In this document: positions 1-9,427 of the stretch, piece after piece
Numbering within the stretch: the first letter of the stretch is position 1
How the letters are laid out: every line of letters starts with the position of its first letter
From: Ramazzottius varieornatus
Lineage: Eukaryota; Tardigrada; Eutardigrada; Parachela; Ramazzottiidae
Length of the DNA: 64,000 bases
Assembly: GCA_001949185.1 (NCBI GenBank)
Contig: BDGG01000014.1
Span: forward strand, 1,076,656-1,140,655
Reading direction: 5' to 3'
Translations under genes and position numbers: made by a program
The notes under the pieces: generated by a model
The model's database searches: none
Told to the model about the DNA's origin: nothing
Seen by the model: only the letters and a program-made list of their open reading frames with translations

Positions 1-345
1 GGCCACCGTCTCCACTGAGACGACGCTGGCTTTGCTCTGGAAGACCCAGTCGTCCATGCGGTCGCCGTTGTGCGACAGCTTCTCGTACTGGGCTAAACGC
101 CGACAGCAGCCGGGTCGTTTGGTGGCGTGTGGGGCGAACAGCTTGGGCGTGATGAGCAGGGGAGTGGGCATGTCCGGGCTGTGAACGTAGATGAGCCGCA
201 GGAATTTAATGTAATATTTGTAAAAGTAGTCGTCACGGTAGGTCACTTTGTAGGCGTCGTGAGAATGGACGCCGTCGACAAACACAGCGCGCGTCGACAG
301 CTGGTTGACGCTCAAAACTTTGGAGTTTCGTGGCAGCTCCCTTAG
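1..345 (-). CDS. partial coding exon of an unrecognised protein
   Basis: On the minus strand the frame is open from a splice acceptor at 346-347 (CTCGTAG) to the window edge, about 115 residues, with an in-frame stop directly upstream of the acceptor. The translation looks like folded protein: hydrophobic and charged residues alternate and there is an aromatic-rich stretch (DDYFYKYYIKFLRLIYVH). I do not recognise the family. The gene continues beyond position 1 and its 5' exons are not identified in the 346-1239 interval. The plus-strand ORF over the same bases is taken as its shadow. Confidence 0.45.
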
Positions 346-525
346 CTACGAGACGAAAAGCTGACAATTAGCGAAAGTGTCACACTATCTTTAAGGACGT
401 ATTATTCCACAAAACCTCAGTATTTTCGTATCTGCAACATGTTGCGCACATTGTCTGCGTTTCTCGACGTTAGTGTCACACCGCCTACGTTGTTTACTAA
501 CGGTGTGGTGTATACGCACGATGGG

Positions 526-682
526 TTATTATGGCACGGTAAAAATCATGGACCAGGCCTTTTCGCTACGGCGGTACGGAAGCACGTATGTACGCGACCG
601 ATTCCCACTAATGTACTTGTCAACACTTTTCTATGTTTGAATTTCTATTTTGCCGTCTTTTCCGCCTGTCCTATAATATTTG
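526..682. mobile_element. degenerate copy of a small inverted-repeat element (MITE)
   Basis: The left arm AAAAATCATGGACCAG (541-556) and the right arm CTGTCCTATAATATTT (665-680) are imperfect inverted repeats. The interior shares long near-identical runs (GCGGTACGGAAGCACGTA; TGCCGTCTTTTCCGCCTG) with the better preserved copy at 32541-32669, and carries about 30 extra bases. A second, outer copy of the left arm precedes position 541 in both elements. No coding capacity is present. The superfamily cannot be assigned. Confidence 0.6.
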
Positions 683-1239
683 GGTTTCGGCGGTCCAATT
701 TGCGTACGAACGTTTCCCAGTCTAATTGTTGACGAAACGAGTTTGAAGTTTTGGGACCCCAAGGGCAAACTTAAACGGCTGATGCAATGTGATGTATCAA
801 ACATCGGAGAACACGATTCTGAAGTCCAAATGGTCATCTGACCACTGGTAAGATGATTTCGTCAGAAAAGTCTGAAGTGATTCGAAGTTTCGACTGACAA
901 AGTTTCGACGTCACAACGACTTCCTACAGCCCGAATGTGCGTCTGCATCTGTTCAGACTCGAAACCCCCCTGTGGGGGTGCTTCAGCTACCAATCACCCC
1001 TGAATTTTTGGCAAAATCTTCCCAATAGGGCGAACTGTTTTGTGACACTTCTATCCGTGGCGAAGCGTGGCGGCTTTATGACGCGATGCCCTTGAGTATG
1101 CCGAACAATCTCATGTCAAAAAAGGGTACTTTGGAAGCAAAAAAGTTCGTAGGCAAATTGGGCCGCCGAAACCCATTTGGTGTCCCATAATTACCCATCG
1201 TGCGTGTACTGGTGAATGTGACGGTGATTTCATTAGGGT
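683..1239. other. gene-free stretch
   Basis: No convincing exon, RNA gene or repeat was found on either strand between the degenerate MITE and the stop codon of the lysine-rich gene. Short minus-strand ORFs are present but have no splice sites or protein-like composition. Confidence 0.4.
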
Positions 1240-2756
1240 TTATGAATGTTTAAACTGAGTGGTGGGTGTATTTTTTGTTCGTTGCAATTGTTGAATTGCT
1301 TCACTCACCTTACCGTTAAGCTTGGCCATAATGATGTCAAAGGATTCCACCTTGGGGAAACGAGACGGTTTGTCTTTGACAACGTGCTGCTTGGCTTTCT
1401 CCTTCTTTTCCTTCTGCAGCTGATGCTCGATGACGGAAATTTTTCTCCTCTTCGATCGCCTCTTCTCGATAGACATACTGTATTTCTTGTCTTTCTCTCT
1501 TTCTACCCTGATGTGAGCCTCGCCGGTTCGGGTGGCAGGAAAGACGTCAACAATGCCTATGGTCTGGCGAGCCGGATGTCCCATCACGTACCATATCCGA
1601 AAGCAGTTGACGAACCTCTGTCGCGGTACACTCCTGACAGGCTGCGGGTCCCATGCTGTCAGGTTCATGTCAACACAGAAGGGATCATCCTGATCACGAA
1701 TCTGTAGCGATTCCACGTTTAAGAGGCGACCTGTGAAAGAAAGTTGACTATAAACAAACGAGGAGAATTCACCTCCATCGTCAATCCAAGTCGCGCACGC
1801 CCTCAGCCAATAACAATAAAAATGACCGCCACTTGGAAAACCGATGAGATCGATATCCAAAGTGGCGCACGCTCTTGAACGGTACAATGACTACGTGCGC
1901 AACTTGAAAGAACTATCCGCATAAATTCATTGGCCGACGTTCAAAAACCTGTACTAACCCAAATGACCAATGCAACAGTGCGCGACTAAAAGGGGGTGTC
2001 GTGGTCAGAATGGATTCTCTAGCAAGTTTGATATTTTGACCAACCGTGTAGTGGGTTGGCGTCCAAGTACTCGTTGACGACGGCCGCCAGCTCTGTGGCG
2101 TTCTGGTAAGCGTAGTCTGTCTTCGAGACACCCTCTATTTGAGGGTGCGGTGGGAGGAAGTTAACGTATGCAATCTGTTGGGGCTCTTGGGCTCTCTGAT
2201 CGTCAATGGTTGTCACCCACATGCGCATGGCTCTAACGAATGGCCGGACGGATTCGGCGTACTGCATGTAGTCGGTCTGTTCGGGCGTTTTCAGATACTC
2301 TTCTTCGACGTTGAGCTGGACCGTTTCACAGGTCTTGATGGTCAGGTGTGGGTTACGACGAAGAAAGTCGTTGGCTGGAGGAACTAGGCTGGTAAAGTCT
2401 TCAAATTCGGGCCAGCGACCAAGCTTGAGCGTCTTTTCAGGCTCAATACAATGGGGGATAAAATCGAAAGATTGGAGACCGACGTCGGCAGGCTTCGGTC
2501 GAAGAGATGTCCTTTTAAGGTCTAAACTGGCTCTTTGTACAAAACTACAAGAGAAACCAACTTCAGCAATGTCTCGAGCTGGCTTTCATCTAGAGAGAAA
2601 TTGCATCAAATTTGATACTAGTACGAACCTTCCTCGAGTAAGAGCGGGCGGAGTAACAGTAGAAAAGATGAGGTTGGGGTTGAGGAGAGATGTCTTCTTG
2701 AGGCTTGGGGAGTGGCTTATAACCGGCGACTGTGCAGCTATATCACCATTTGGCAT
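1240..2756 (-). CDS. unknown 366-residue protein with lysine-rich C-terminal third
   Basis: Three exons join in frame: 2756-2629, 2526-2045 and 1730-1240. The donors are GTTCGT and GTTGGT, and the acceptors are CCAG at 2527 and CACAG at 1731. The frame stays open across both joins, which is the main evidence for the gene. The ATG at 2756 is the first in-frame methionine, but upstream open frame means an extra 5' exon is possible. The middle (exon 2) is mixed and globular-looking. From about residue 270 the protein becomes strongly basic (KRRSKRRK, QKEKKEKAK), typical of a nuclear or nucleolar protein. I do not recognise the family. A partial palindromic repeat sits in the second intron. Confidence 0.6.
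1789..1915. repeat. partial copy of GGCGCAC hairpin family (intronic)
   Basis: Two inverted pairs, AAGTCGCGCACG...GCCACTTGG and AAAGTGGCGCACG...GTGCGCAACTTG, lie in an intron of the lysine-rich gene. Both match the inner hairpin of the family best seen at 58823-58943; the outer arms are not evident here. Confidence 0.6.
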
Positions 2757-3098
2757 AGTCACGACAACAGCCCAAAGTGAAATGGTGGTGCCGCGGCGAT
2801 TTCGCAAGGCATGCTCCGGCAGAAACTGGCGCTCATCCCGTTGGTGCAATGGCCACCGCAAGCTTCAACACCAATGATAAAAATGCATGTGCCACACAAA
2901 ATTGGCGAAATTTCCTGTGATAAATGCAAGCAAACAACAAAGGTACACTAGCAATAATTTGAGCAGTAATTTCCTACTGTATTCAATGATTGATTTCCGA
3001 ACGGGGCGGAAATTTGTGAAAGTCGCTGCGACAAGAAACGTTGGAGTTGTACAATCAAGACTGGCCATCATACTATGGCCGATGTTATGGAAACAAAC

Positions 3099-3412
3099 GT
3101 CGCCAGTAGTGATGTTGGCATATATCTATATTATATTAAAATAGGCATTAGATACTTTTGTCGTCTAATATATTATATTAATATTTAGTAGATGACTCCT
3201 GAGAAAAAATTATTAAATCAACATTGAATTAGGTGCAAAATGGCCTACTTTGGCTAACATATCATATTAAAATCAGCTTATTAGGTACAAAAACGACTTA
3301 ATATAATAAATATTATTGAATTATATTAAATTGGATTCGATCGGGAGGGTCGATATTATATTAAAATTATATTAGGTTCGGATTTGCTTATGCCAACATC
3401 ACTAGTCGCCAG
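3099..3412. mobile_element. non-autonomous hAT-like MITE with target-site duplication
   Basis: A perfect 16-bp terminal inverted repeat, TAGTGATGTTGGCATA at 3107-3122 and its reverse complement at 3389-3404, bounds a 298-bp element. It is flanked directly by an identical 8-bp direct repeat, GTCGCCAG, at 3099-3106 and 3405-3412. An 8-bp duplication with a TIR beginning TAGNG is the established signature of the hAT superfamily. The interior is extremely AT-rich, built from variants of TATTATATTAAAAT, and encodes nothing, so movement would need a transposase supplied in trans. Perfect arms and perfect target duplication suggest a fairly recent insertion. Confidence 0.88.
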
Positions 3413-4277
3413 GGTGTTCTCTCTGCAGCGCAATAGCTTACCAACTTCTGTCCACGTCTCGTCACCGGTACCAGCCGCAGGGGTATTTGAAGATGGAAAT
3501 GGTCATTGTCACCCACCGAATTCAATTACCGCTCTTGAAATACAATTCGTTCCAGCCAAGTTGTCCCCCGCTTGATCGGAAATTCGCTTCTTCTGACCAA
3601 ATAATGTTTCCGCCTGTGTCAAACAATTTTATCGTTCCTTCGGTTCTCTGGGACCGTTTGAGAACAAGGAAGGCCGAAAAGCTATCGTGGGTCAAAAGAC
3701 AGGTGGAAGAGTCCCACATATGTTTTTCTGCCTGTCGCAAAAACATGTGCGCCAGCTACTTCAATTCTAGATTTTTGTTTAACGTCTCGCGTCGCATTTG
3801 AATTTCTGACGAGAAATTTTCTTCCAAAGCACTGTGACAATAATCTCCTTTCAAACTGCGAATAAGAATTTTTGTTCGTTTTGCCAGTGAGAACTGGGAA
3901 TTTTAGTCTACGGCAACAAGCAGAGTTGCACCAAAAAACAGTAGTAAAATCGGCTGCTTTTGCATTTTTCTGGCCGGATTCTACCGTTTTTCGGTTGAAT
4001 CGTCATAAAAGAACGACGTTTACGATGTGTTTGACATGTATTTTTGTTGGCAGGCAGAAACTCTGAATTTTTCAATGCGGTGCAGTTTGGAAAGCAGCAG
4101 AAAAATGCAGATGCAGTGCAGTTGCAGTTTCTGGAAACTGGATGCAGTGCAGAACCAGCACTGGTTTCAGCTACTGCTGCAGGGCTCCAGTTCAGGAGGA
4201 GATTCTGAGTAGGTCTAGCCGATTCATTTCCGTGGGAGACGCGGGGCACAACATAATCTTCCTCGTGCATTCTTACG
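3413..4277. other. gene-poor stretch
   Basis: No gene could be supported. A minus-strand open frame at about 3522-3746 has protein-like composition (EEANFRSSGGQLGWNELYF) but no family match or convincing splice sites. Around 4078-4190 the sequence is low-complexity, rich in GCAGTGCAG-type words. Confidence 0.3.
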
Positions 4278-4508
4278 CCTTAAATGAGCAGTGGGCAGAG
4301 TTGATTAGTAAGGCGTGACCAGATGACATCATATGGAGCAGGGCATGATATAAAGAATATCCGAGAACGACCAGTCAACGCACACAACTTCTAACTTCGA
4401 AAATCATGATTAGCCGACTAGAGGCAATTTTCAATCCGTTCTCCCTCCATACTTCTCAAACTAGCCCCGCCTTACTGATGTACTCTGCCCACTGCTCAAA
4501 TAACTAAG
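4278..4508. repeat. inverted-repeat element, possible MITE
   Basis: The left arm at about 4278-4316 and right arm at about 4463-4508 are imperfect inverted copies sharing the core TGAGCAGTGGGCAGAGT and, further in, AGTAAGGCG. About 150 bases separate them. No target-site duplication could be defined with confidence and no coding sequence is present. Confidence 0.5.
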
Positions 4509-4905
4509 CTCTGTTTCATCTACCGATGGGTGGTACTTTTAGCCTCCTGGCCAACCCATCCAACATTCTTTATGGATTCTTTTACGGCCATAGTTCTTAG
4601 TTCGCGAGGCGGGTCAACTTGGCCGTTCTAGAAGTTAAGATCAGCTTTCGATCATCCCGCTACGGGGGAAGATCAACCGATAAGATCTGTGATCCTCAGT
4701 GTGCACGATCCTCCACACAGTCGTACGCGTCAATCCGTCCCGGGTAGTGAGCACAGTCTTGTAACCCTGTACAAAGTTTTGCATTTTCAGTAAGGCGAAG
4801 TGTTCATTTCAAGGGATGATTTGAGTATTAAACAATGGTATTGTGACTCTTGTCCAAGGCGAAAGTACCACAGTTTGACTACAGTTGTACAGTTAGGTCT
4901 CATGT
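4509..4905. other. gene-free stretch
   Basis: Nothing recognisable was found on either strand. Several short GATC-containing words repeat around 4640-4710 without clear structure. Confidence 0.3.
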
Positions 4906-5247
4906 TCAGCATGTGCCGCCACCAGCTCGTTTCCTTCTGCTAGATTTGACCGTTTTGAAGTCGGCATCTGAGGTCCATCTTGGGCTCTTGGGATCGACAG
5001 CGGCTGCATCCACCCGTCGAAATCCTAGAAAGAGAGTACGCTCGACTTTGGTGGTCCGGTAAATATGTTGACAACCGCCAATCATCAGCTTTTTCTTAAA
5101 AATGAATAACGTCTGGGTTGAGGAAGGCGCGTTAAACCTCGATCGTCGTATAATTTCGGGCAGCGCTTTTCGGGTGAAGGCTTCATTAGAAATGGACACG
5201 AAGCGTTTATTAGTTACCCGAACGTGCATCGCCGATGTAATGACCAC
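4906..5247 (-). CDS. weak hypothetical ORF, 113 residues
   Basis: A minus-strand open frame runs about 420 bases, extending upstream of the methionine at 5247 to near 5330. It has a basic C-terminus (KSSRRKRAGGGTC). No domain, signal peptide or membrane segment is recognised, and no splice partners were established. It lies just downstream of, and on the same strand as, the small secreted protein at 5403-5702, so it could be part of that transcript's 3' region. It may be chance. Confidence 0.2.
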   Translation of the reverse strand: MVITSAMHVRVTNKRFVSISNEAFTRKALPEIIRRSRFNAPSSTQTLFIFKKKLMIGGCQHIYRTTKVERTLFLGFRRVDAAAVDPKSPRWTSDADFKTVKSSRRKRAGGGTC

Positions 5248-5402
5248 TTGGATGGCGGCGTTGCTCCCATACCATTTGACACTTGAATGTCCAGTCCGGT
5301 TTAAACGTGCAAGTTGTGAAATGATCCGTCAAAACACAAACTTGGTCGTAGTGAACAATATCTACAAGGCCAATGAATAACGTATTACAAGCGCTTGATT
5401 GA

Positions 5403-5702
5403 TCACTGGCCCTGGGGTTCCAGCTCAAGGCTGCACTCACCATCGGCGTCACTCCAGCTTCCCTGCACGGTTTCTTTGCAGGACACTGTCGCTCCTGTGC
5501 CGTTACAAGGTTTCGGCACCTGACATTCGTACTTTTTGGTAATGAGGTATTTGCAGACCACGGCTTGCTGCTCCGCACTGGAAACTGACTGTAGAGACGA
5601 CAGGATGGCACCGATAAGCCCAAGACATAAAACGCCAACGTACATCATCATGGCAAATCTACGCACCAAACTAGCAAAAGTCACAACTGGTAACAACGGC
5701 AC
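5403..5702 (-). CDS. small secreted cysteine-rich protein
   Basis: A 99-residue single-exon ORF. The N-terminal 40 residues include a hydrophobic run (MMMYVGVLCLGLIGAILSS) that reads as a signal peptide, with cleavage probably near SSAEQQ. A start at one of the internal methionines (MMMY) is as likely as the first. The mature part has five cysteines, C-x9-C-x5-C-x8-C-x13-C, in a lysine-containing context, so at least one may be unpaired or the chain may dimerise. There is no clear match to Kazal, antistasin, midkine or thrombospondin type-1 patterns. The ORF continues to a TGA at 5403. Function unknown; secretion is inferred from the N-terminus only. Confidence 0.5.
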   Translation of the reverse strand: MPLLPVVTFASLVRRFAMMMYVGVLCLGLIGAILSSLQSVSSAEQQAVVCKYLITKKYECQVPKPCNGTGATVSCKETVQGSWSDADGECSLELEPQGQ

Positions 5703-6246
5703 TGTTGCGCTTGAGTGTTATGTCGCCTTCCGTCACCAGATCATCTACCGACAAAAGACCACCTCGCAAGAAATTACCTTGTTTAGCTGGCTCAGCTACC
5801 TCAGCATGTGGCTGTCCGAACGGTTATAGCGAGGATATCATTCTCAGGTTTCTCATCGTGTGTTTGTCCTTCAAGGTGAACGCGCTGCATGTACAACAAT
5901 GAGCCAAATTCAGTCACACAACATGCTGCTACTTGACAAAAACAGCCTTTTACCGGGAAATCTTGCCATAATGGAAAACAGTATCAAACAGTGGCGTGGC
6001 CCACTTCCGGGTATCAGTGCCATAATGACAACAGGGTCGCACAACCTGTTTGCATCGGCTGTGAACTACCAATAAGTCACCGTGACTTGTCCACCTTTTA
6101 TCATATGGAGATACGGTCTATAGACTAATTACAGCCGTAAAACATAGGAGCATGTCATCTGGAAAACCAATGGACTGGGAAAACTAAAAAAGTAACGTTG
6201 CAAAAAAACTCGAGAAACACAAAAACAATTCTACAGAATATTTAAG
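5703..6246. other. gene-free stretch between secreted protein and PRIMPOL
   Basis: No supported exon or repeat was found. It should hold the promoter of the minus-strand secreted protein and the 3' UTR of PRIMPOL. Confidence 0.35.
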
Positions 6247-7880
6247 TTAATAGTCGTCGGGCGACGACATGTCGGCCAGCAGTTTGTCTCCTTGAGCGTC
6301 AAACGTTTCTCCATCCTCCTCATTCATACTGTCGTCAGGAACCGATTCGTCCCGGTCTCCCGGGACAGCAGACTCGTTGGAAGCGGGTTCATTAACCAAG
6401 ACTAACGGCAACTTATAGTTCTGACTTCGATAGTTCTTGCACTCGACATCCAGACACTTTTGGTGGTAGGTCCCCGACTTGAGGCAGGCGACAAAGTTGA
6501 TATTATTGGACCTGTGGTGTCTGCCAATGTGCCCACAGAACCTGTAGTCCCCACCGATGGAGTAAAGCACCGTCTGGCTCTCCGCGAAATACTGCCACAT
6601 TCTGATCCTTCCCATCAAGCCGTCAGCCGTAATGACCGACTCGAAGAACTTGTCCACTTCGGGAAAAGGCGAGGGAAGGTTTGAGCTTGTTAGCGAAGGT
6701 CTGTCACCATCGCTTCGGAATCTCCGCGAGACACTTTCCGAAGTGTTTTGAGAGAGCTTACCGACAGGGAATTTCTCGGTGTCAAAATGGAGCAAGTCTT
6801 CAGATTTACATGACTGCGTGTTACAGATTAAAGACAAGAAAAAGATTTCTTTCTGAGTCAGGTCTTGTAAGGGCGAGTCATGGTAAAGGACGAAGGGGTT
6901 TTTCTTTCCCAGTTTGCTGGAGAGGTAGACGCGGAAGTTTCGGTTCTTGGTGTAGACACCTTGGTCGATGAAGAGGACTGTTGGGGAAGAGAGGTCTTTG
7001 GAATGCAGGAAGAGCTTCTTGACGTCGTCGGAAGTGCTATCTTGAAGGTTGCGACAAAAGTGCGTCACGAAGAGGCCGGCGTGACGGAAGTCACGAAAGA
7101 CGGCTTTGGGGAAGATAAAGTGTTGACTGAACTTGGATAAGGTGCTGGAATCCAATTGAACAAGGTTCTCGAGAGGCAATGGAACGCTGAAGACCTCGGT
7201 GAACTGGAACAGGGAGAACAGTTTCGCTAGTACGGTACAGTAAAGTCTGTTATGTAAGGTGACATTGCGTATTGTCACACGAATATTACGTGCCGCTTAA
7301 CATACGCATTATCTAATTAACCACGTGAGTACGCGTTCCCGATAAAGGTGACGCGAAGTCACGAGATCTATTACGTCACACAGCATATAAAATCAGCGCA
7401 CTCCAACAAGCTTACTGTTTGACTGAGCAGCGACAGGAACAAGACAATAATCTCTTCAGCATTCGCCTGGGGATTTGTGTCCTTAACAAATTCTACATCG
7501 AAGTACAGTTTGACGGGAGTCTCTTCAGGGATGACTTCGTAGAGAGCGCGTTGATCGTCGTCCATGAGCATGTAATCATGCCAGAAATGCTCGTACGAAG
7601 TGACCAGAAATCGACGAGCACCTGCCGGCAGATCAGCGCACTCGAAGGCGAAAATGTGGACATCAGCAATACTCCTACAGTATTCCAAAGCTTCAGATTG
7701 TTTCGGAAAGTACTTCCAGATAATGGCTGGTCCGAGTAGTGAGGACATGAATGGATTGCATAGTCGTGAACGGCCTCGCTTCGTCTTTGCATCTTCTGCT
7801 TCTGCTGCCTGCATCGCGTTGGAGATCCGCTCGGTCAACCTAGTCTTCTTGACACCATTTCCGTAAAAGCCAGCATCCAT
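6247..7880 (-). CDS. PRIMPOL: primase-polymerase PrimPol
   Basis: Two exons, 7880-7416 and 7203-6247, join in phase 0 to give 473 residues (human about 560). PrimPol is an archaeo-eukaryotic primase that reprimes stalled forks in nucleus and mitochondria. Recognised motifs in order: motif I KLYFDVEF with the D-x-E metal ligands; motif II SSTLSKFSQHFIF with the S-x-H pair; motif III LFIDQGVYTKNRNFR with the third catalytic Asp. A C-terminal zinc knuckle follows, with Cys-His then Cys-Cys (FCGHIGRHHRSNN ... KCLDVEC). The acidic tail after it is much shorter than the vertebrate RPA-binding region but still acidic (DDSMNEEDGETFD). An acceptor-like CTTGTAG sits just upstream of the chosen ATG, so a further 5' exon is possible. 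All catalytic residues are present, so the enzyme should be active. Confidence 0.93.
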
Positions 7881-9427
7881 TCCAAGTCGCACAGATTCCT
7901 ACAAGGGAGAAAATGGGAGATGACCGGAAGTATAGAGGAAGATATAGAACTGCGCCGTGAACGTTGTTTTGGTTGTCTTGTCATGTCGTGTCATGTCATG
8001 TTATGTCATGTTATGTCAATCATGCGAAACGGTACGCTGCGGAACGGTGAAACCTTTGCGGAACGGCCGCAGCTGCCGTCAACTAGAGCACGGAATCTGG
8101 CCGCATGCGCTTCACTGTAGTGTAGCACAGCACAGCTTCAGCGCGTAAACTGACGAAATTTGTGCGGCACAGCACAGCATACAGCAGAAAGCCATAGACT
8201 ACCGCGCAGATGCACCTACCGAAACCTAACAAGAATTACAGTTTTTGGGCATGCGAATGTCAGCCGTCTCAGCTTTGTCGTACTTTAGGGCAACGTTCTC
8301 CAGGTTGACGACTGATTTCGCTGACTGAATTACAAACCACGTCAATACATCGGCGTTCCGCGCACTTGCACCAGGTCAACGTGCGTCTGCAGCACAGCTG
8401 CTTAGCCACTGGGCATGAAAGTTGAGCGGCACAGCGCAGCGCCCTGGTAATAAGCGCAGCACAGTTACAGTACAGCGTACTTTTGGACCTGCGGCCCAGT
8501 GCTCTGTGTCACATCTCGCAGGTAGGACTGTAACGATTAGTCCTCCTTACGACAGGCCGTAAAACTCCGTTGATTGTGCTGATCTTGAAAGTGATTACGA
8601 AATTTCGCTTTCAAGATAAGCAGCCCTCGAGTAGCTTACTTGAGAGCGAAAACGGATTATTCTCTGCACACTTGACTCAAAATTACAAATTTTCATCTCT
8701 CAGCTGATGTCTGTCTGCGCAGTGCTTCACGTTGCGAGATACCGTTTCACTCATGGGCTTCTGGATACCTATTAGTGTCGGGGATATCGACAGACAGAGA
8801 CTAGCCAGAGAGAAAACCATCAATTTCAGCCTAGTCAGGAGGCAAAGTTTGCCTACAAACCTACCCCGCAAAACTCGCGCATTTCCGCTCCCCTTTCCGA
8901 GACTTTCGAAAAACACAATTTTGCCTCATTCACGACTAATTTCCGTTGATCAAGCAAACTCAAATTTCGAATCAACCGTTTGCGACATGAACAGCTCGTC
9001 GTGAGGAGAACTATTTTACCGGCCCATTTGAAACGTCGACTCTTCTTTCTTCCTCAAAGATCTTCTGTCAGTTTCTTCCTGCTTCCAGACTGCTTCCTCC
9101 ACTAACTTGAGATACCTGGGAATGAGGTAAGGATAGAGATGTTATTCAACTAGGTGGAAAGACGACCAGCATCCAGTATTCTCCGCGACCGTAAGTCAGG
9201 AAAATAAAAAATCTGCTAAGCAGATTTATCACAATTTTTTCGTTTATCACGGCGGGGCCATGGTGGATTGATTGCATTGATTGATTGATTGGTTGGTTGG
9301 TTGGTTGATTGGTTGGTTGGTTCAAAGACTGCGACAAGTGCGATTTTGCTGCTTATTTCCAGCTTTTCAGTTGCATTTTTCACTCGTTTTTTCGTTTTCC
9401 AGATCGAGAGAAATCAAGGCTTGAGCC
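7881..9427. other. intergenic region between divergent PRIMPOL and TPR
   Basis: No gene is supported. It must contain both promoters. 7979-8021 is a short tandem of TGTCATGT-like words, and 8110-8480 is rich in AGCACAGC words. The plus-strand ORF at 8732-9004 is low-quality and was not called. Confidence 0.4.
9263..9323. repeat. tetranucleotide microsatellite (TTGA/TTGG)n
   Basis: About 60 bases of GATT/GGTT tetranucleotide units just upstream of the TPR start codon, changing from TTGA to TTGG units part-way, as expected from slippage plus point mutation. Confidence 0.85.
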
